Part shown: positions 1 through 12,046 of the stretch, piece after piece
How the letters are laid out: every line of letters starts with the position of its first letter
Numbering within the stretch: position 1 is the stretch's first letter
DNA from: Notospermus geniculatus
Taxonomy: Eukaryota > Nemertea > Pilidiophora > Heteronemertea > Lineidae
Length of the DNA stretch: 64,000 bases
Direction of reading: 5' to 3'
NCBI GenBank assembly: GCA_002633025.1
Contig: NMRB01001697.1
Span: 43,409-107,408, forward strand
Notes under the pieces: model-generated
The model's database searches: none
What the model was told of the DNA's origin: nothing
The model's input: only the letters and a program-made list of their open reading frames with translations
Position numbers and translations under genes: made by a program

Positions 1-91
1 AGAATTGGGGGGGGGGGAGGATTTGAGATCACTCCAGACCTAGAATCAATGATTAAGCCACTCATTAACCACTCGACTGCTCGCATTTCAG

Positions 92-2598
92 TTAGCAGAT
101 AAGGCTGGAATTCCACCAGGGGTATTCAACGTTGTGACTTGTTCCCGAGCAAATGCTGACGCCGTGGGAAAGGAAATGTGTAAGAACCCCAAAGTGGCTG
201 CTCTGTCATTTACAGGGTCGTCTGCTGTTGGCAAGGTAAGTATATTCTGCTCTGGAAAATAAGCTTATGAATCTTCCAGACTGACTTGAATGGAATCGTC
301 AAGTAAGATTGCATGACACACTGAAATAGAATTGAACTTGGCATTGCCAGTGCGATCACTTGAACTAACAGCACAAATTGTCTCGGTTGGCTTCAAGCTT
401 TTACTCGTCTCGTATTTTCAGCTGCTGTTGGAACAGTCTGCCAGCACGGTGAAGAAAGTCAGTTTGGAGCTTGGCGGAAATGCTCCCTTTATCGTTTTTG
501 ACTCGGCAAATGTAGACCAAGCTGTTAATGGTGCCATGGTTTCGAAATTCAGGGCAAGCGGACAAGTAAGGTTTATGATATCTTTCCGTTGGTTGTTGTA
601 GTGCTATGTGAAAGGTACCGTACATATGAGGTACACACTTGTTGACATTACTCATACCCTCATTGGCTTACATGTACCTTACTTGTTGACATTGCTGAGA
701 ATTCTATTTTTTCAGACGTGTGTCTGTGCAAATCGCATTTTTGTTCAAGAAGGCATCCATGATAGATTCGTCTCAAAACTGGCTGAAGCCATGGACAAGC
801 AACTCCAAGTTGGTAATGGTATGGATGCTGGGGTGACACAGGGACCCCTGATCAACCTCAGAGCCGTAGAAAAGGTAAACACACTCAGTCTGGGTGTTCA
901 GTCATTCCAATGGTTTCCTGACCTGAAATCTACTGATATAAGACAACTCTCGCTGTTTTTCTACAAGACGATGGCTATCAGTGGTTTGGGGCTTTCAGAG
1001 TGGTGCAGTGGAAACATCTGGCACCGTTCACTGCTGATAGAGATCGCGGGTTCGAATCCCGGTCTGGCCCAGTAATCTAGAGAGGGTTAAGCTACGTTTA
1101 GCTTACACGCGGATTGCGGAACGCGGAAGCGGAAAATGCAATGCATTTTCATATACAACATATCATTCAGCCGGGGATTCCGCATCCCTATACTGCATTC
1201 GGGATGTCTGGTAAATGCAGCTTTAGTCTCTTTGGCAGTTTAGGTTTCCTACGGGAGCACCAGTTTAATCCTGTGCAACATTACAAAGAGCCAATAATGA
1301 GCCATCAAGAGCTCACAGTTCTACACTCAATATCTTAATAAGATGATGGCCGAGTCTATTATGGCGGCGCATTCACGGGAAACCTGCTACTGATATCAAC
1401 CGACGTGGCTTTTGTGATCTCCAGGTTGAGAACCAGGTGAAGGATGCCAAAGAAAAGGGTGCTACAGTGGTCAAAGGAGGCAAGAGACATTCAGTAGGCC
1501 AGCAGTTCTTTGAACCGACTCTGATCACCGGTGTGAAGGAAGACATGCTGTGTATGCATCAGGAGACATTTGGGCCCATGGCTCCTGTTGTCAAGTGAGT
1601 ACACGTCAGGTATCCTTATTTCAAGCTGGTCTCCTTATTCGTGGAACAGTGGCCTCCCTTAGTGGACACCTCTCCCGGAGGACATTAAGGTTCAGTCCCG
1701 AATTGGCCTTATCTATTCATTTTGACCTCAGTATTATGATGACACCTCTAACTTAAGAACAGAATCTATCAGTCCTGAAAGCCCTGATAAAGAAATGTCA
1801 CTGTCCCCCTGCCGAGTCTGGTGTCTGCACTTGTCAAAAATTTCTGGGTTCAACGTCATGTCATGTCTTTGACCCTCAACAGTTATTTCTGGCTTTGGTA
1901 TCATCATGATGTTGCAAACTTCTCTTTCGTACAGGTTCAAAACTGAGGAGGAGGTACTTGCACTTGCCAACGATTGTGAACACGGATTAGCTGGTAAGAA
2001 AAATCAACTAGGCCCTGCAACACATGATAGTTTTCTTGTGCAAGTTAGATCTCGCAACTCTCAACCTAACTGTTGGGAGGACACTTGCTTTGAGGCCGAC
2101 ACTACTGAATATTTGAGTGTACCGGTACTCTATAGAAGACTATGGGCAGTCAGTTGTCATTGGCATAAATTGTAAGGAAACCAATGATTGTGAATCGCCC
2201 ATTGAGAGCCAACTCTTACACAGAGCAGTGTCTTTTCTCTTCATTTCAAGATCAATGGAGCACGCTATTTCATTGCTAGAACTGTTTAGCTGCAGAAATC
2301 AGATGCCTGAATGTCCATGTTCGTACTGCAGCATATTGCCAATGCGAAACATTTGAAGTTAAATTCTACTTAAAATGTGCTCTCTCTTCCAGGTTACTTC
2401 TTCTCAAACGATATCGGCCAGATTTGGCGAGTGGCTGAACAAATGGAGGTTGGTATGGTCGGTATCAACGAGGGTCTCATCTCGTGTGTTGAAGCTCCTT
2501 TTGGAGGTGTGAAGGAGTCGGGCCTAGGAAGGGAGGGGTCAAAATATGGATTGGACGAGTTCTCCGAAATCAAGTACTTGTGCTTTGGATCAGTTTGA
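92..2598 (+). CDS. ALDH5A1: Succinate-semialdehyde dehydrogenase, 3' six exons (partial)
   Basis: NAD-dependent oxidation of succinate semialdehyde to succinate, the last step of the GABA shunt in mitochondria. Coding exons are 92-235, 422-565, 716-874, 1425-1594, 1935-1993 and 2393-2598; all junctions are GT-AG and phases agree, giving 293 residues to a TGA stop. They match the C-terminal half of animal ALDH5A1 from the cofactor-binding region (FTGSSAVGK) to the C-terminus ([14 protein letters not shown]). Visible motifs: the general-base glutamate in [15 protein letters not shown], the catalytic-loop cysteines in TCVCANR directly after the exon 2/3 junction (the CxC pair forms the redox-switch disulfide in the human enzyme), and ETFGPMAPV. 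The N-terminal half and transit peptide lie upstream of the window. No break is seen, so the gene is probably functional. It is tail-to-tail with the ankyrin-repeat gene. Confidence 0.95.
993..1345 (+). repeat. tRNA-derived SINE-like element, family 1, in ALDH5A1 intron
   Basis: Lies in the 875-1424 intron. A near-consensus polymerase III A box (TGGTGCAGTGG, 1001-1011) is followed 38 bases later by a perfect B box (GGTTCGAATCC, 1049-1059). The flanking arms do not fold as a tRNA acceptor stem, so this is a tRNA-derived repeat rather than a tRNA gene. The tail has the family-1 signature 'CTCTTTGGCAG...GGTTTCCT' (1218-1251) also seen at 9993, 50760 and, inverted, at 32250, 38240, 49840 and 50960. 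It may extend to the short ATCTTAATAAGATGA end near 1345. Confidence 0.7.
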
Positions 2599-3805
2599 TT
2601 AAATATTGTAGGCCTATGTTGATTGCATTTATGACAAAGCCTGCAATAGTTAGTATGATGATGGCAAAAAGTGTAATACTATTTGAAAGGCATTAGTACA
2701 TGTACAGTTTGTGCTCCTGATAAAATTCTGTGATATTCAAGATAAATTCATGATGTTAACATAATCATGCATTTCTAAATTTGATGCAGTCTACTTGTGA
2801 CCTCGTGTTGGTATTGAAAGTAATATATGTTTGTACCTCGTCAGAAATTCATTTTCGTCACATCTAGAATAAATCAGATTAAAGTCCAGATTGTCTATTT
2901 TGTCTGCTTTTCATTCCTGAGCAAATTAAATGGGTTATTGGGCTCGTGCCATCAGCAAATGAAAGGTCCCGGATCCAAATCCCCCTGGCTCTTCATTGTA
3001 CAGCAAGCTTTGGTCCCTATATCTTGTGGCTAAAAGCCACATCCAATGAGGAACATCAGTAGCTTGAGATGGCTTCTTCCATAGGTACCCGGGCCAATAA
3101 TCTCTGGCTTGTCGGCCCGAATGGAAAAATCCAATACAATGGAAGTTATGTATTGGAAGTTTGTCCTGCACTATGATCTTATTGCACTGTATAACAAACA
3201 TTTAGGCCTACATGTACTTAGAATATCTCTATTGGGTATGCTAGGTCACATGAATAAAAAAAAGACTGGACTGAAAACTGAGTGCAAAACTTTACTGCAA
3301 AGTCAAAAATATACCTGAAAAACCACCTAAAATATCACAAAATTTGCTTTAAAATATGGTATTAATCATTACCGGTATCTATACTCTACACAGAAATATA
3401 CCGGGGTAATACCCTTGTAATATGAAGAATTTGAAATATCAAAAACATCACTCTCACATAAACATGCATGTGTGTTGCAAATACGGCTGCACATGCATAT
3501 TGTATAAGTACAAGTTGGTTTTAAACTATGGCACTATTTCTATTCATTGAAACATTCAAAAAATTTGAAACATCAAAATATCACAGTAATCATCGCAAGT
3601 GCACTGCAAATATGGCACTTCAGAGAGAAACATGGACTAAGTGTGGATGATGTAAAATGTGCCTGACCACAAAATCACATTTCATCATTTGACACCACTT
3701 CGTCTCAAAGTAAATCATCATTTTGCAAATCTACATACATGTAGGTTGGGCAATTCTCGGAATATCTCTCTTATCTTCATCCCTTTCTGTCTCCTGCTCA
3801 TCATT
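2599..3805. other. Intergenic: ALDH5A1 3' UTR and AT-rich spacer
   Basis: Between two convergent genes. Holds the ALDH5A1 3' UTR and an AT-rich spacer. A diverged B-box-like stretch on the minus strand near 2970-2990 suggests an old SINE fragment. No further coding exon is recognised; the 3' end of the ankyrin-gene transcript must also fall here, but no canonical AATAAA on the minus strand was found close to its stop. Confidence 0.5.
2868..2873 (+). promoter_or_regulatory. Candidate polyadenylation signal of ALDH5A1
   Basis: AATAAA, 270 bases after the ALDH5A1 stop codon, in an AT-rich stretch. It is the first canonical hexamer on the sense strand after the stop. Inferred only; no transcript evidence. 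Confidence 0.45.
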
Positions 3806-6800
3806 TTACTGGGATACACCCTGGACTGCCCTCTCCGTTCTTTGAGATGCTGCAGGCAACTCTCCACCAGCTGCTTCCGCCACTGGAACGTTCAGAGCAT
3901 TCATCCGAAACAGGCCAAGATTCTGCATACTGAGGCGCTGATGAAGACTGAGACGTTTTCGTTGCAGAGTCGGGCGTTGATGAAGGAAGGTCCACTTCAT
4001 TTCATAACCAAGCAGCTCTTGTGTGAAATGCATCCTCTGCGAGAGTTCAGATGCAAGTTTTCCTTCCTGGAAGCAAGAACGGAAATCAATTTGTGGCAGT
4101 GTTTGCACTGAAGGATGTAAAACTACGTCCCCCCTTTTTTGGGGGTCGACGATTCAAACGTCAACAACACACACAGTCCTACTTTTCACGAAAAAAAAAG
4201 ATTTGTCCTTGTCCTTGGATCGGGGAAATAGCATTGGCACAAACAACACAGTTTGTCCTTGACCTCAGACAGGGGAATGTGACAAACAAAACTGTTTGTC
4301 CTTGACCTTGGACAGGGACGAGGAATGTCACAAACAACAGTCTGTACTTGACCTTGGTCAGGGGAATGTCACGAACACAGTTTGTCCTTGACCTTTGGAC
4401 AGGGGAATGTCACAAACACAGTTATCCTTGACCTTATACAAGAGAAATAACTTTGTGTTGCTGCCCTACCTTTGTTTTAATCATGGGATTGGCTCCCCGT
4501 TCAAACAACATCTTAGCCATTGGCATGTCATCTTCCTTCACACTAAGATGTAGTGCAGTTAGACCCTCATCCGTCTGAGCGTTGATCTTACACTTGGCGT
4601 CTAAAAGGATCTCGACGATTTCCTTGTGGCTAGTAACAGTCGCACAGTGGAGCGGGGTGAATCCTGGCGATCCTTTGTGATTCTCCTTCGCTTCGGTCAG
4701 GGCTCCGGCCTAGAAGGAAACACACAAGTTGAGCAAGTTTTAGATGTCGGGTGATCTGAATACGATCTGCTCCAGGACCAGGTCAAATGAAAACATGTGA
4801 CCAATGAAGAACCTGCAGAACTACCACTACTGGGAGAGACTGAGCAGTTGTATTTTTGTTCTCGACATCTTGGTCCGTGTTGCACTGTGTCAAGGATGTC
4901 GTGATGCAAAGACATTGTGATGCTTTGCTCCGTTTTTTACATCTTCGGTACAACCGCTCGCAGCGCTGACCTGTTGGCATAAAAAGCAATGCGGGGTCCC
5001 CAGTGGTAGCTGAATTCAACTGTCCTTTAAAGAAAGGTCACATAGGTTCTGCTCTACTGATGAACATACCTCAAGCAGCATTTTGACGATCTTGGTAAAA
5101 CCCAGCTCGACTGCCTGATGCAATGCAGTTGAATCATGACAGAACTGCTCTCCTTCTTCATTGTCTCTGTTGTCATCTGCGTCCGGTTCACCAGACGTAC
5201 AGGTTGCATTGACGTCACAACTGGCACCGATCAACCTCCGCACCATTTCAACTTGTCCAATCATTGTGGCCTGTATAAGAGGCGTGACGCCAAGGTCTGA
5301 GGGTAAATCGACGTCACAAGCAGCTTCCATGAGAACTTTGAAACAGTCAGAGTCACCATCACGCACTGCCATCAAAAGAGAGGACTCGCCTGAAAAGGAC
5401 AGCGTACTCAAGATGATGGCTACTTCAAATAAAATACCATTTTGAGTTAGTAGTCAGTGGTTCTAAAGCCAGCAGCAGACCAGGCAATATTGCGGCTAAT
5501 CACCACTTATCTTCTTGCCAGCCACTGCAGACTAGGCAATATCAGTTTTGGTATTGCTCGATGATGGGCAAGCATTGCTGGCGAGAAGATTTCACCATTG
5601 CTGCCCAGCGCATATCTAATGTTCCAGACCACTGCCACGAATTGCAGAGCCACAAGTCTTGGTGTGCAGAGAATGCCGTAGCCATGCCACAGATTTCATA
5701 CTGGTGCAGTCGTGACCACAGGAATCAAAGTACATGTATTTGATATTTGCTGCAAATACTATCTGCAAATAAGGTGCTGGCAAAATACATACGAGGAAAG
5801 TAAGAGAATAATGGCTACCGTACTCAAGTTCAACTAACCACTCTTCCGTTCCTGATAGTTGACATCTGCGCCATAGCGGACTAACAACCTGGCGGTCTCG
5901 TCGTCATTCTCTGATACACAAAGCATTAATGTGGAATATCTCTTACTGCCAACCGTACATCTCCAATTTACGGCTGTAGAATATCTGAGGAGAATTTTGG
6001 CCGTTTCTTCATTACTCAAATCATTGAAGATCATCATTTGCAGTGGTTTCATAAGCGAACCTTCTGGTTGGTTGTCAGTGCCTGCGATGCCACCCAACTC
6101 GTCTGCGTCTACCCCATACTTCAACAAGAGTTCCAAAACTTCTTCGTCTGTCGTCCCGACAACATAATGGAGGATGTTCACGCTGCGATAGCCTGGATTA
6201 AAATTGCAAACTTTATAATGGATTTAATCATTCTCTGAGTCAAGGCAGTGAAGGCATTTTGTCCTCCGGTGCGAGACAAACCTATCAAAAGCATGTCATA
6301 CTGTCAATTTGTTTGGACAACTATCCCAACGCCTCGATTCTTGAAATTTATCAAAATATGTACCGAGAGCAACATTCACCAGTCAACGGGGTCACAAAGT
6401 CCAATATCATGGGAAACAGTGACTGGTATACACAGTGCAGAACTGAAGAATGCAAGAACTTTTGGACTTGTCTATAGTATAGAAGCCTTGCAATGACGTC
6501 ATCCTGGCGGCCATGCTGGAGGGCACAGGCCTTGACAGGGCGCAGAGGTGTGATGTGACCTGCGTGAAGTGCGCCACGCCATTGTTTGATGTAACGTCAC
6601 TGGGACATGCACGGCTCATTTCACTGCGCCTCTGCAGCATGTGCCCCCCAGCATGACGGCTTGTGACGTCATTTGCAAGGTCTCTATTGCAACACGAATT
6701 CACTGTTGTTGATTGGTTGAGCCAAAAGCCCCATTTGCACTCGAGCAGATTCTGCCGCATTTTGTGGCGAGTGGTGTGATTTTCATAAGGTTTGGAAAAC

Positions 6801-9800
6801 CCTTTGATAGTGTAACAATAAATGGCATGTTAATTATCCCAATATCTATGAAAACTGCACCGCTCGCACAAACTGTGCTGGAAACCACTGTAGTGGGATT
6901 GGGGCTTAACCGATTCTAGCCATACCGCAGTGGTTTATATCCGTTCCATGATTGAAGAGCAGCGTATCTTCAAATGTCTCACCACGCCTCGAGACATTGA
7001 ATGCTGGGACAACATTCGTGCCGAGCTCTGAGTCATAATGTGGCCGGAGAATATCTGCCCCAGCTTGCATCAAAAGTCTTGCAGTATTGGCAAAGCCAGA
7101 TTCCGTTGCCTGGTTTAGGACAGAGATTCTTTTTGAACTTCGATAATCGACACTAATGTCTGCATCTGCTCCATATTGGAGCAACGTCTTCACTGCGGCG
7201 TCGCACCGTGGTTCTGAGAGGTCTAAAACAGCGATGTGGAGAGGAGGAGTATCTTTTGGGCTGTTATCGCGTACGTCTGCTCCGATTCTTATCACCTGCT
7301 GGACGAGACCGTCGGCGGAATTGTTGCTGCATGCTAATGCCAATGGTGTCAGTGGCTCCTTATCTCTACCAATATTAGCATCAATTTGAGCAGGTTTGAA
7401 GATCTTGGCTCCGAAGTCTGCCAGAAGATCCAGTAGATCCCGACGTCCAAACTCGACAGCAAGGTTGAACGGGTATCTATCAAGGCCTCGATACGACGAG
7501 AAAGCTTCATCAAATACTGGAGTCACTGTTGCACCTTTTTTTATCAGAAGTTCTGCTGCGTTCAGATTGCCCTTCCGTATTGCCACAGAAAGGGGCGTTA
7601 TAGGGCATCCTGTTGGACTCGCGGCATTCACATCAGCACCATGCCTGAAGATAGCAGAACGGTGGTCAATGAGTGAAATGTTGCACAATAACATGAGATG
7701 AATGTTGGGTAAGGATCTCGAGTGCTGTGAGATGATGGTCAGCAACGTTGTGTGGCTGCTGACAGTTCCATTGCAGTCGACCGTTGTTGGGCGCTGTCTA
7801 TCCCCCCATACCAGCCCTTTGGCCTTGCTCCTCTTTGTACACTTGCACACAAGTGGATGAAGCAGAACAAGGCAAACACCCCTGATGTGGGAGGATGGAC
7901 GCTGTTGCCCGATGTCATCCGACATCCCACAATGGTCACTGATGAGGAAGTGACGGTGCTCGATCAAAGTGTACATGTAAACCCGATTTAAGCGAGATGT
8001 AGGATGAAAGAAAACACTCTGGCTTCACGTCTCCAATCAGACTACCAAGAAATTTACAAACACTTACTTAATAAGCATCCGCATGACATTGATCATGTTG
8101 TCATTCAAAGCAGCAGTGTGAAGGGGTGTGAGCTCCAGGTGCTCTGTGGTTCTCAGATCAAAAAGTTCTGAACCACTTGCTTCGTAAGTTAACATCGTAT
8201 CAGCTTCATTTTTGAGAAGAACTTTAACGATTTCGGCCAGTTCGTCGCCTGTGAACTTCTGAATTGCAAGTACCAGTGGTGTGGCCTTATTAGGTGTGGT
8301 GGAATTTTGGAGGCAGGAAGTCCTGATGTTGACATCACATCTATTTTCTATCAGGAGTTTTGCAATCTTTAGGTGCTGGTAAATTATGGCATAGTGGATG
8401 GCTGCACAACCTACAAAATGAATAATTTTAAAACCAGTTAGGAGGCCTACTGCACATGGCAAACAAAAGCTAAGGAGTATCTGTCACAATTCCTCCAAGG
8501 TCACACTCAGCACAGCACAAGAAAACCACAAACAACATTTCGGTGTCTTAGATATCCTGTTATCCAGGCTCACTTGAAAAGGACCACAAACTCTGTATTC
8601 CTGGGCAAAGAACAATGTCACCATCTATAGTTCAAGTTCGTAATCTACACAGACGAACATGCAATTCGCTGAAAGTACCGGTTATCAGGGTTGGGGACCC
8701 ATACACGCAGGACTGACAACTTATACATGTACCTCAAATCTCGGTGTCGAGGGAATATGACAATCTCTATTTCATGGTCCATGAATGCAGTGGCATTTTT
8801 TACCCAGAATAGGCTATAGAAAAAGGTCTATTTGCCTTGCATGTACACATGTATCATCTTGGAAACCGTGCATGGCTGTGAAACTTACCGTGGTGATCTT
8901 GACATGTAACCATTTCAAGGTCACATCTACCACTCTTGATCAGCAGTTCGATAAGCTCAAGATTTGGATCCTTTGAGTACACAACATTAAGAAGAGGTGT
9001 GAAGCCTTGCTTATCTGCCAGATTGACATCAGCACCTGAAAAAAAGCCACGGTACTAAAATGATGGTGAATTCCTACAAGGAATTTTTCCAGTACAGTGC
9101 TTTCCATTGCCATTTGCGGTAAGTTGTGCAGTGAATTTTCATGGCATTAGGATAATCAACACGCAAAATATATGGCGAAAGCATCGAAGGAATTCGCAAC
9201 GATGTAAGAACTGCACTGGTCAAGGCAAAACGCGACGGAAGCCGCTGCAGTGGAAAGAGGGCCTACTGAGATTTATTCGGATGAACAAAGTCATTTTTCA
9301 TCAAGAAGATCCAACTCCTTGAAAATTTCAAAAGGTCATTTGCATGAAGTAACAATTGAAAATTGCCAAAGTAACTGAAAATTGCCAGGAAGGAGGAATT
9401 TTAATTGAAGACATGTTTTACCACTTTCGATGAACAGTTTAGCAAGGTTGATGAAAGGTTTAGGCTTTGAGGCTTTCATGAGTGCTGTTTCTCCATCCAA
9501 AGTCTTTTCGTTTATTGAACATCCGAAGTCGAGGACGGTCTTTGCTAGCTCAACGTTTTCGAGTCGTGCAGCTGCGATCGTGTGAAGAAGACTGAACGAG
9601 GGAGCATGGCCATCTGAAATGGAAATGTAGATGATGGGCCAATGGCGTGGACGAGATGGACATGATCACAGAGGAGCTTTTTGTACTCCTTGTTTAGGAC
9701 CAATTGTATTCATCATTTGGGGTGTCAGGGTGGTGCAGTGAAACATCATGGCCCGAACTTATAAAAGGTGTTTTTCGCCTGTCTAACTTGGACTTGTTTA

Positions 9801-12046
9801 AGCCTAAACATTTGTAAGACAACTGTTAGACAAGTCTACCAGTAATCGCAGTTTTAGCTAGACGACTGATTTAGACTTGTCTTGGCGAGTTAGACTTGTC
9901 TAAGAGATAGACATCCGTTATAAGTTCGGGCCCATATGTTTCACCTCTGAAGTCCCAGGTTAAATTTGCAGTTGGCCCTGATACTCATTTGACAGAGATG
10001 GAGACACTCTTTGACAGCATAGGTTTCCTCTCCAGGGCATCGGTTTCCTCCTGCATGACATACAAATCACTAATAATTATGTCTAAAGAGCCAATAATAA
10101 ACCATGCCTCTATGATTCAAATTCATGGTTTAAAAGGCCATCACTCATCCCACAGCAGGGCTTTCCTCTTCATCCACTCACACGAACTTGTGTGCAAGCG
10201 TATGAAGTGCAGCAAGACCGAAGTCCTGCTACGGGAGAATGTGGTTACACCTAGGCTACTCACCGATCTGGGCCATCTTGGTGTTCACATCAGCACCGCG
10301 GTTCAGCAGTTTCTCAACAAGATCTTTCATTTGATTCTCAACAGCCAAATGCAGGGGTGTCACGTTATAACACAACTCTGTGTCCGAGTGAGTATCCCGA
10401 ACTGACCCACTGTTGGCGAGGTCCAACTGTATGTCTGGCTGTCGCAGGAGAAGATCGCAAAAATCCAGTTGATTTTTTTCAATTGCAGTCAGTAATGGCC
10501 TACCATTATCTTCATTTGCATCTGCTCCGTGTTCGAGAAGGAGTTTCCCAATGTCGAGATAGTTGTTCCGGATACATATCAAGAGAGGAGAATTATTTTC
10601 CGACGTCTTCACATCTATTCTAGCACCGTTTTTGACAAGAAGTCGGCACATCATCTCTGAATTATGCATCGTACTGAGATGAAGCGCCGTCATGTTTTTC
10701 TCCTCCTTTCCATCTTTATGGTATGAACACACAGTATTCGGATCTGCACCCTGTTTCAGCAAAGCTTCGACTACGTAACGTTTACCAGCTGCGGCAGCCA
10801 GATGAAGAGGTGTAGCACCACGAACGGAGCAATTGAAATATTCTCGTTTAGCATCTGCGCGATCATTTAAGTAGCAGCCAGCCTTACTGAGAAGGATTAC
10901 AGCATCAACTGAACCACTTTCTGCTGCAGCATGGAGTGCCTTGTAACCTTCAGATGTCTCAGTATTCGCATTATGACCGTGCTGCAATAACAGGCTCAAG
11001 ACCCTTTGTGAATTGTGTTCTGCAGCAAGAAACACCGGCGTAGCACCCTCTTTCGTAGGGGCATCTTTGATAATCTTTTTCTTCAGTAAAATTTGGGCGA
11101 TGTTTTGATAATTCAACATGGCTGCAATGTGTAAAGGTGTGAAGCCACAATTTGATTGCACGTTGACTTGAGCTTGCCAATCTATCAGCTGAGTCAATGT
11201 AGCAGAATCGTTCAAAAGGACAGCAAAATGTATTGCCGACATCCCATTCAAATTTGAAAAGCATTCTTTTGCATCACTGCCAATGTAAAGAGGACATTCA
11301 ATGTCACATCCCAGATTCCGGATGAAAGGAAGTAGATGCTTGTGCTTGTAACCAATAGCAATGAGTGTAAACATGAAAGATTCCAAAATACATCGCTGGT
11401 TCGAGTGTACGCTGTCTCCGTGACGTCCATCCCCATCTCGGTCAGGTATTTTACAACGTCAAGGTCACCTTTCATCACTGCCAAATGGAGGTAGCTGAGT
11501 CCTGTATCCTTTAAAGAGAAAGTAAAAGAATATTGAAATAGGAAGTTACCAACAGAAATCTAAAATTGCAATTTCATATTCAATTCTCTCAGTCGATGGA
11601 CCCTAGAAGTCAGACACGGATCCAGAGGGCGTCCTGGGTGAGCGTCTCCCCTTTTGCCAACAAATCTGTAAAACAGACCATGAAATTCTGGAATTGGGAG
11701 CAAATTTCAATGTTCCCAGCACAGGGTGCCCCCTCTTTTCCCAAATTCTGGAACCGTCAGCACACTAACTCTACTGTCATTAGATCTACTGGATATCGGC
11801 CTACCTCTAAGCCTAGGCCTAGGCCTCGATACAAACCTGGTGTCGATAGCAACGGTACTTGTCCTCCATCCCACACCAATTCAATTTCAGACGTTCGAAG
11901 TCCTTCTGAATGATTGCTGAGGTGATTTCATCTTTACCTTCTTCAGCATCTTTGAAGGTCTCCTCTAGTGCTTCCAAGAATGAGAAGAACACAGGCAGGA
12001 TGCCTCCCCTGGCTGTCTTTTTGAAGGAGTCCAAAGCAAGTGCCAT
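3806..12046 (-). CDS. Large ankyrin-repeat protein, complete ten-exon gene with one frameshift
   Basis: Coding exons on the minus strand, 5' to 3': 12046-11837, 11508-10264, 9613-9422, 9035-8889, 8410-8068, 7758-6926, 6192-5839, 5389-5070, 4709-4470 and 4066-3806. Every junction is GT-AG and phase-consistent, giving about 1,380 residues. Residues 1-70 (from MALALDSFKKTARGG) are a non-repeat N-terminal segment. From DTGLSYLHLAVMKGD onward nearly all is ankyrin repeats, roughly 25, with typical TPLH/LLL.GAD.N signatures (e.g. GFTPLHIAAMLNY, RGATPLHLAAAAGKR). The last exon leaves the repeats and ends in a polar tail. No MYND, SOCS, death, kinase or membrane domain is visible, so only a protein-binding scaffold role can be inferred; the family is not recognised. 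Within exon 2 the frame changes between about 11415 and 11385: one extra base would restore it. This may be an assembly error, an allele, or early decay. Confidence 0.88.
4200..4447. repeat. Intronic tandem repeat, about 40-50 bp unit
   Basis: Five to six imperfect copies of 'GTTTGTCCTTGACCT...ACAGGGGAATGTCACAAAC' start near 4202, 4251, 4294, 4341, 4380 and 4420. It sits in the last intron (4067-4469) of the ankyrin-repeat gene. Unit length and sequence vary, so it looks like a degenerate minisatellite. Confidence 0.8.
9722..10110 (+). repeat. Family-1 SINE-like element split by a palindromic element
   Basis: The A-box-like TGGTGCAGTGA (9731-9741) and following AAACATCAT correspond to the element in ALDH5A1 at 1001. 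The body is interrupted at 9750 and resumes at 9933 with GTTTCACCTCTGAAGTCCCAGG, which matches the copy at 50708-50727; the tail (9997-10060) carries the family-1 CTCTTTG...GGTTTCCTCCTGC signature. It lies in the intron between ankyrin-gene exons 2 and 3. Confidence 0.65.
9750..9932. mobile_element. 183-bp inverted-repeat element nested in a SINE
   Basis: Begins GGCCCGAACTTATAA and ends with its inverse, TTATAAGTTCGGGCC; flanked by the direct repeat CAT (9747-9749 and 9933-9935). The interior repeats TTAGACTTGTCT-like words in both orientations. No coding capacity; a non-autonomous DNA transposon. Confidence 0.75.
10141..10241. mobile_element. Hairpin element, CATCCTCCC family, diverged copy
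   Basis: Contains CAGCAGGGCTTTCCTCTTCATCC then TGTGTGCAAGCGTATGAAG and ends CCTGCTACGGGAGAATG, an imperfect inverted repeat matching the intact copy at 38081-38182. It abuts the splice donor of ankyrin-gene exon 2 by about 20 bases. Confidence 0.6.

Noticed and set aside
1001-1072. Possible tRNA gene
   Set aside because: A and B boxes are good, but the acceptor and anticodon stems do not pair, and the sequence continues into a shared SINE tail.
3801-3995. Alternative Ser-rich reading frame for the last ankyrin-gene exon
   Set aside because: Its composition looks natural, but the upstream exon ends in phase 0, which requires the other frame.
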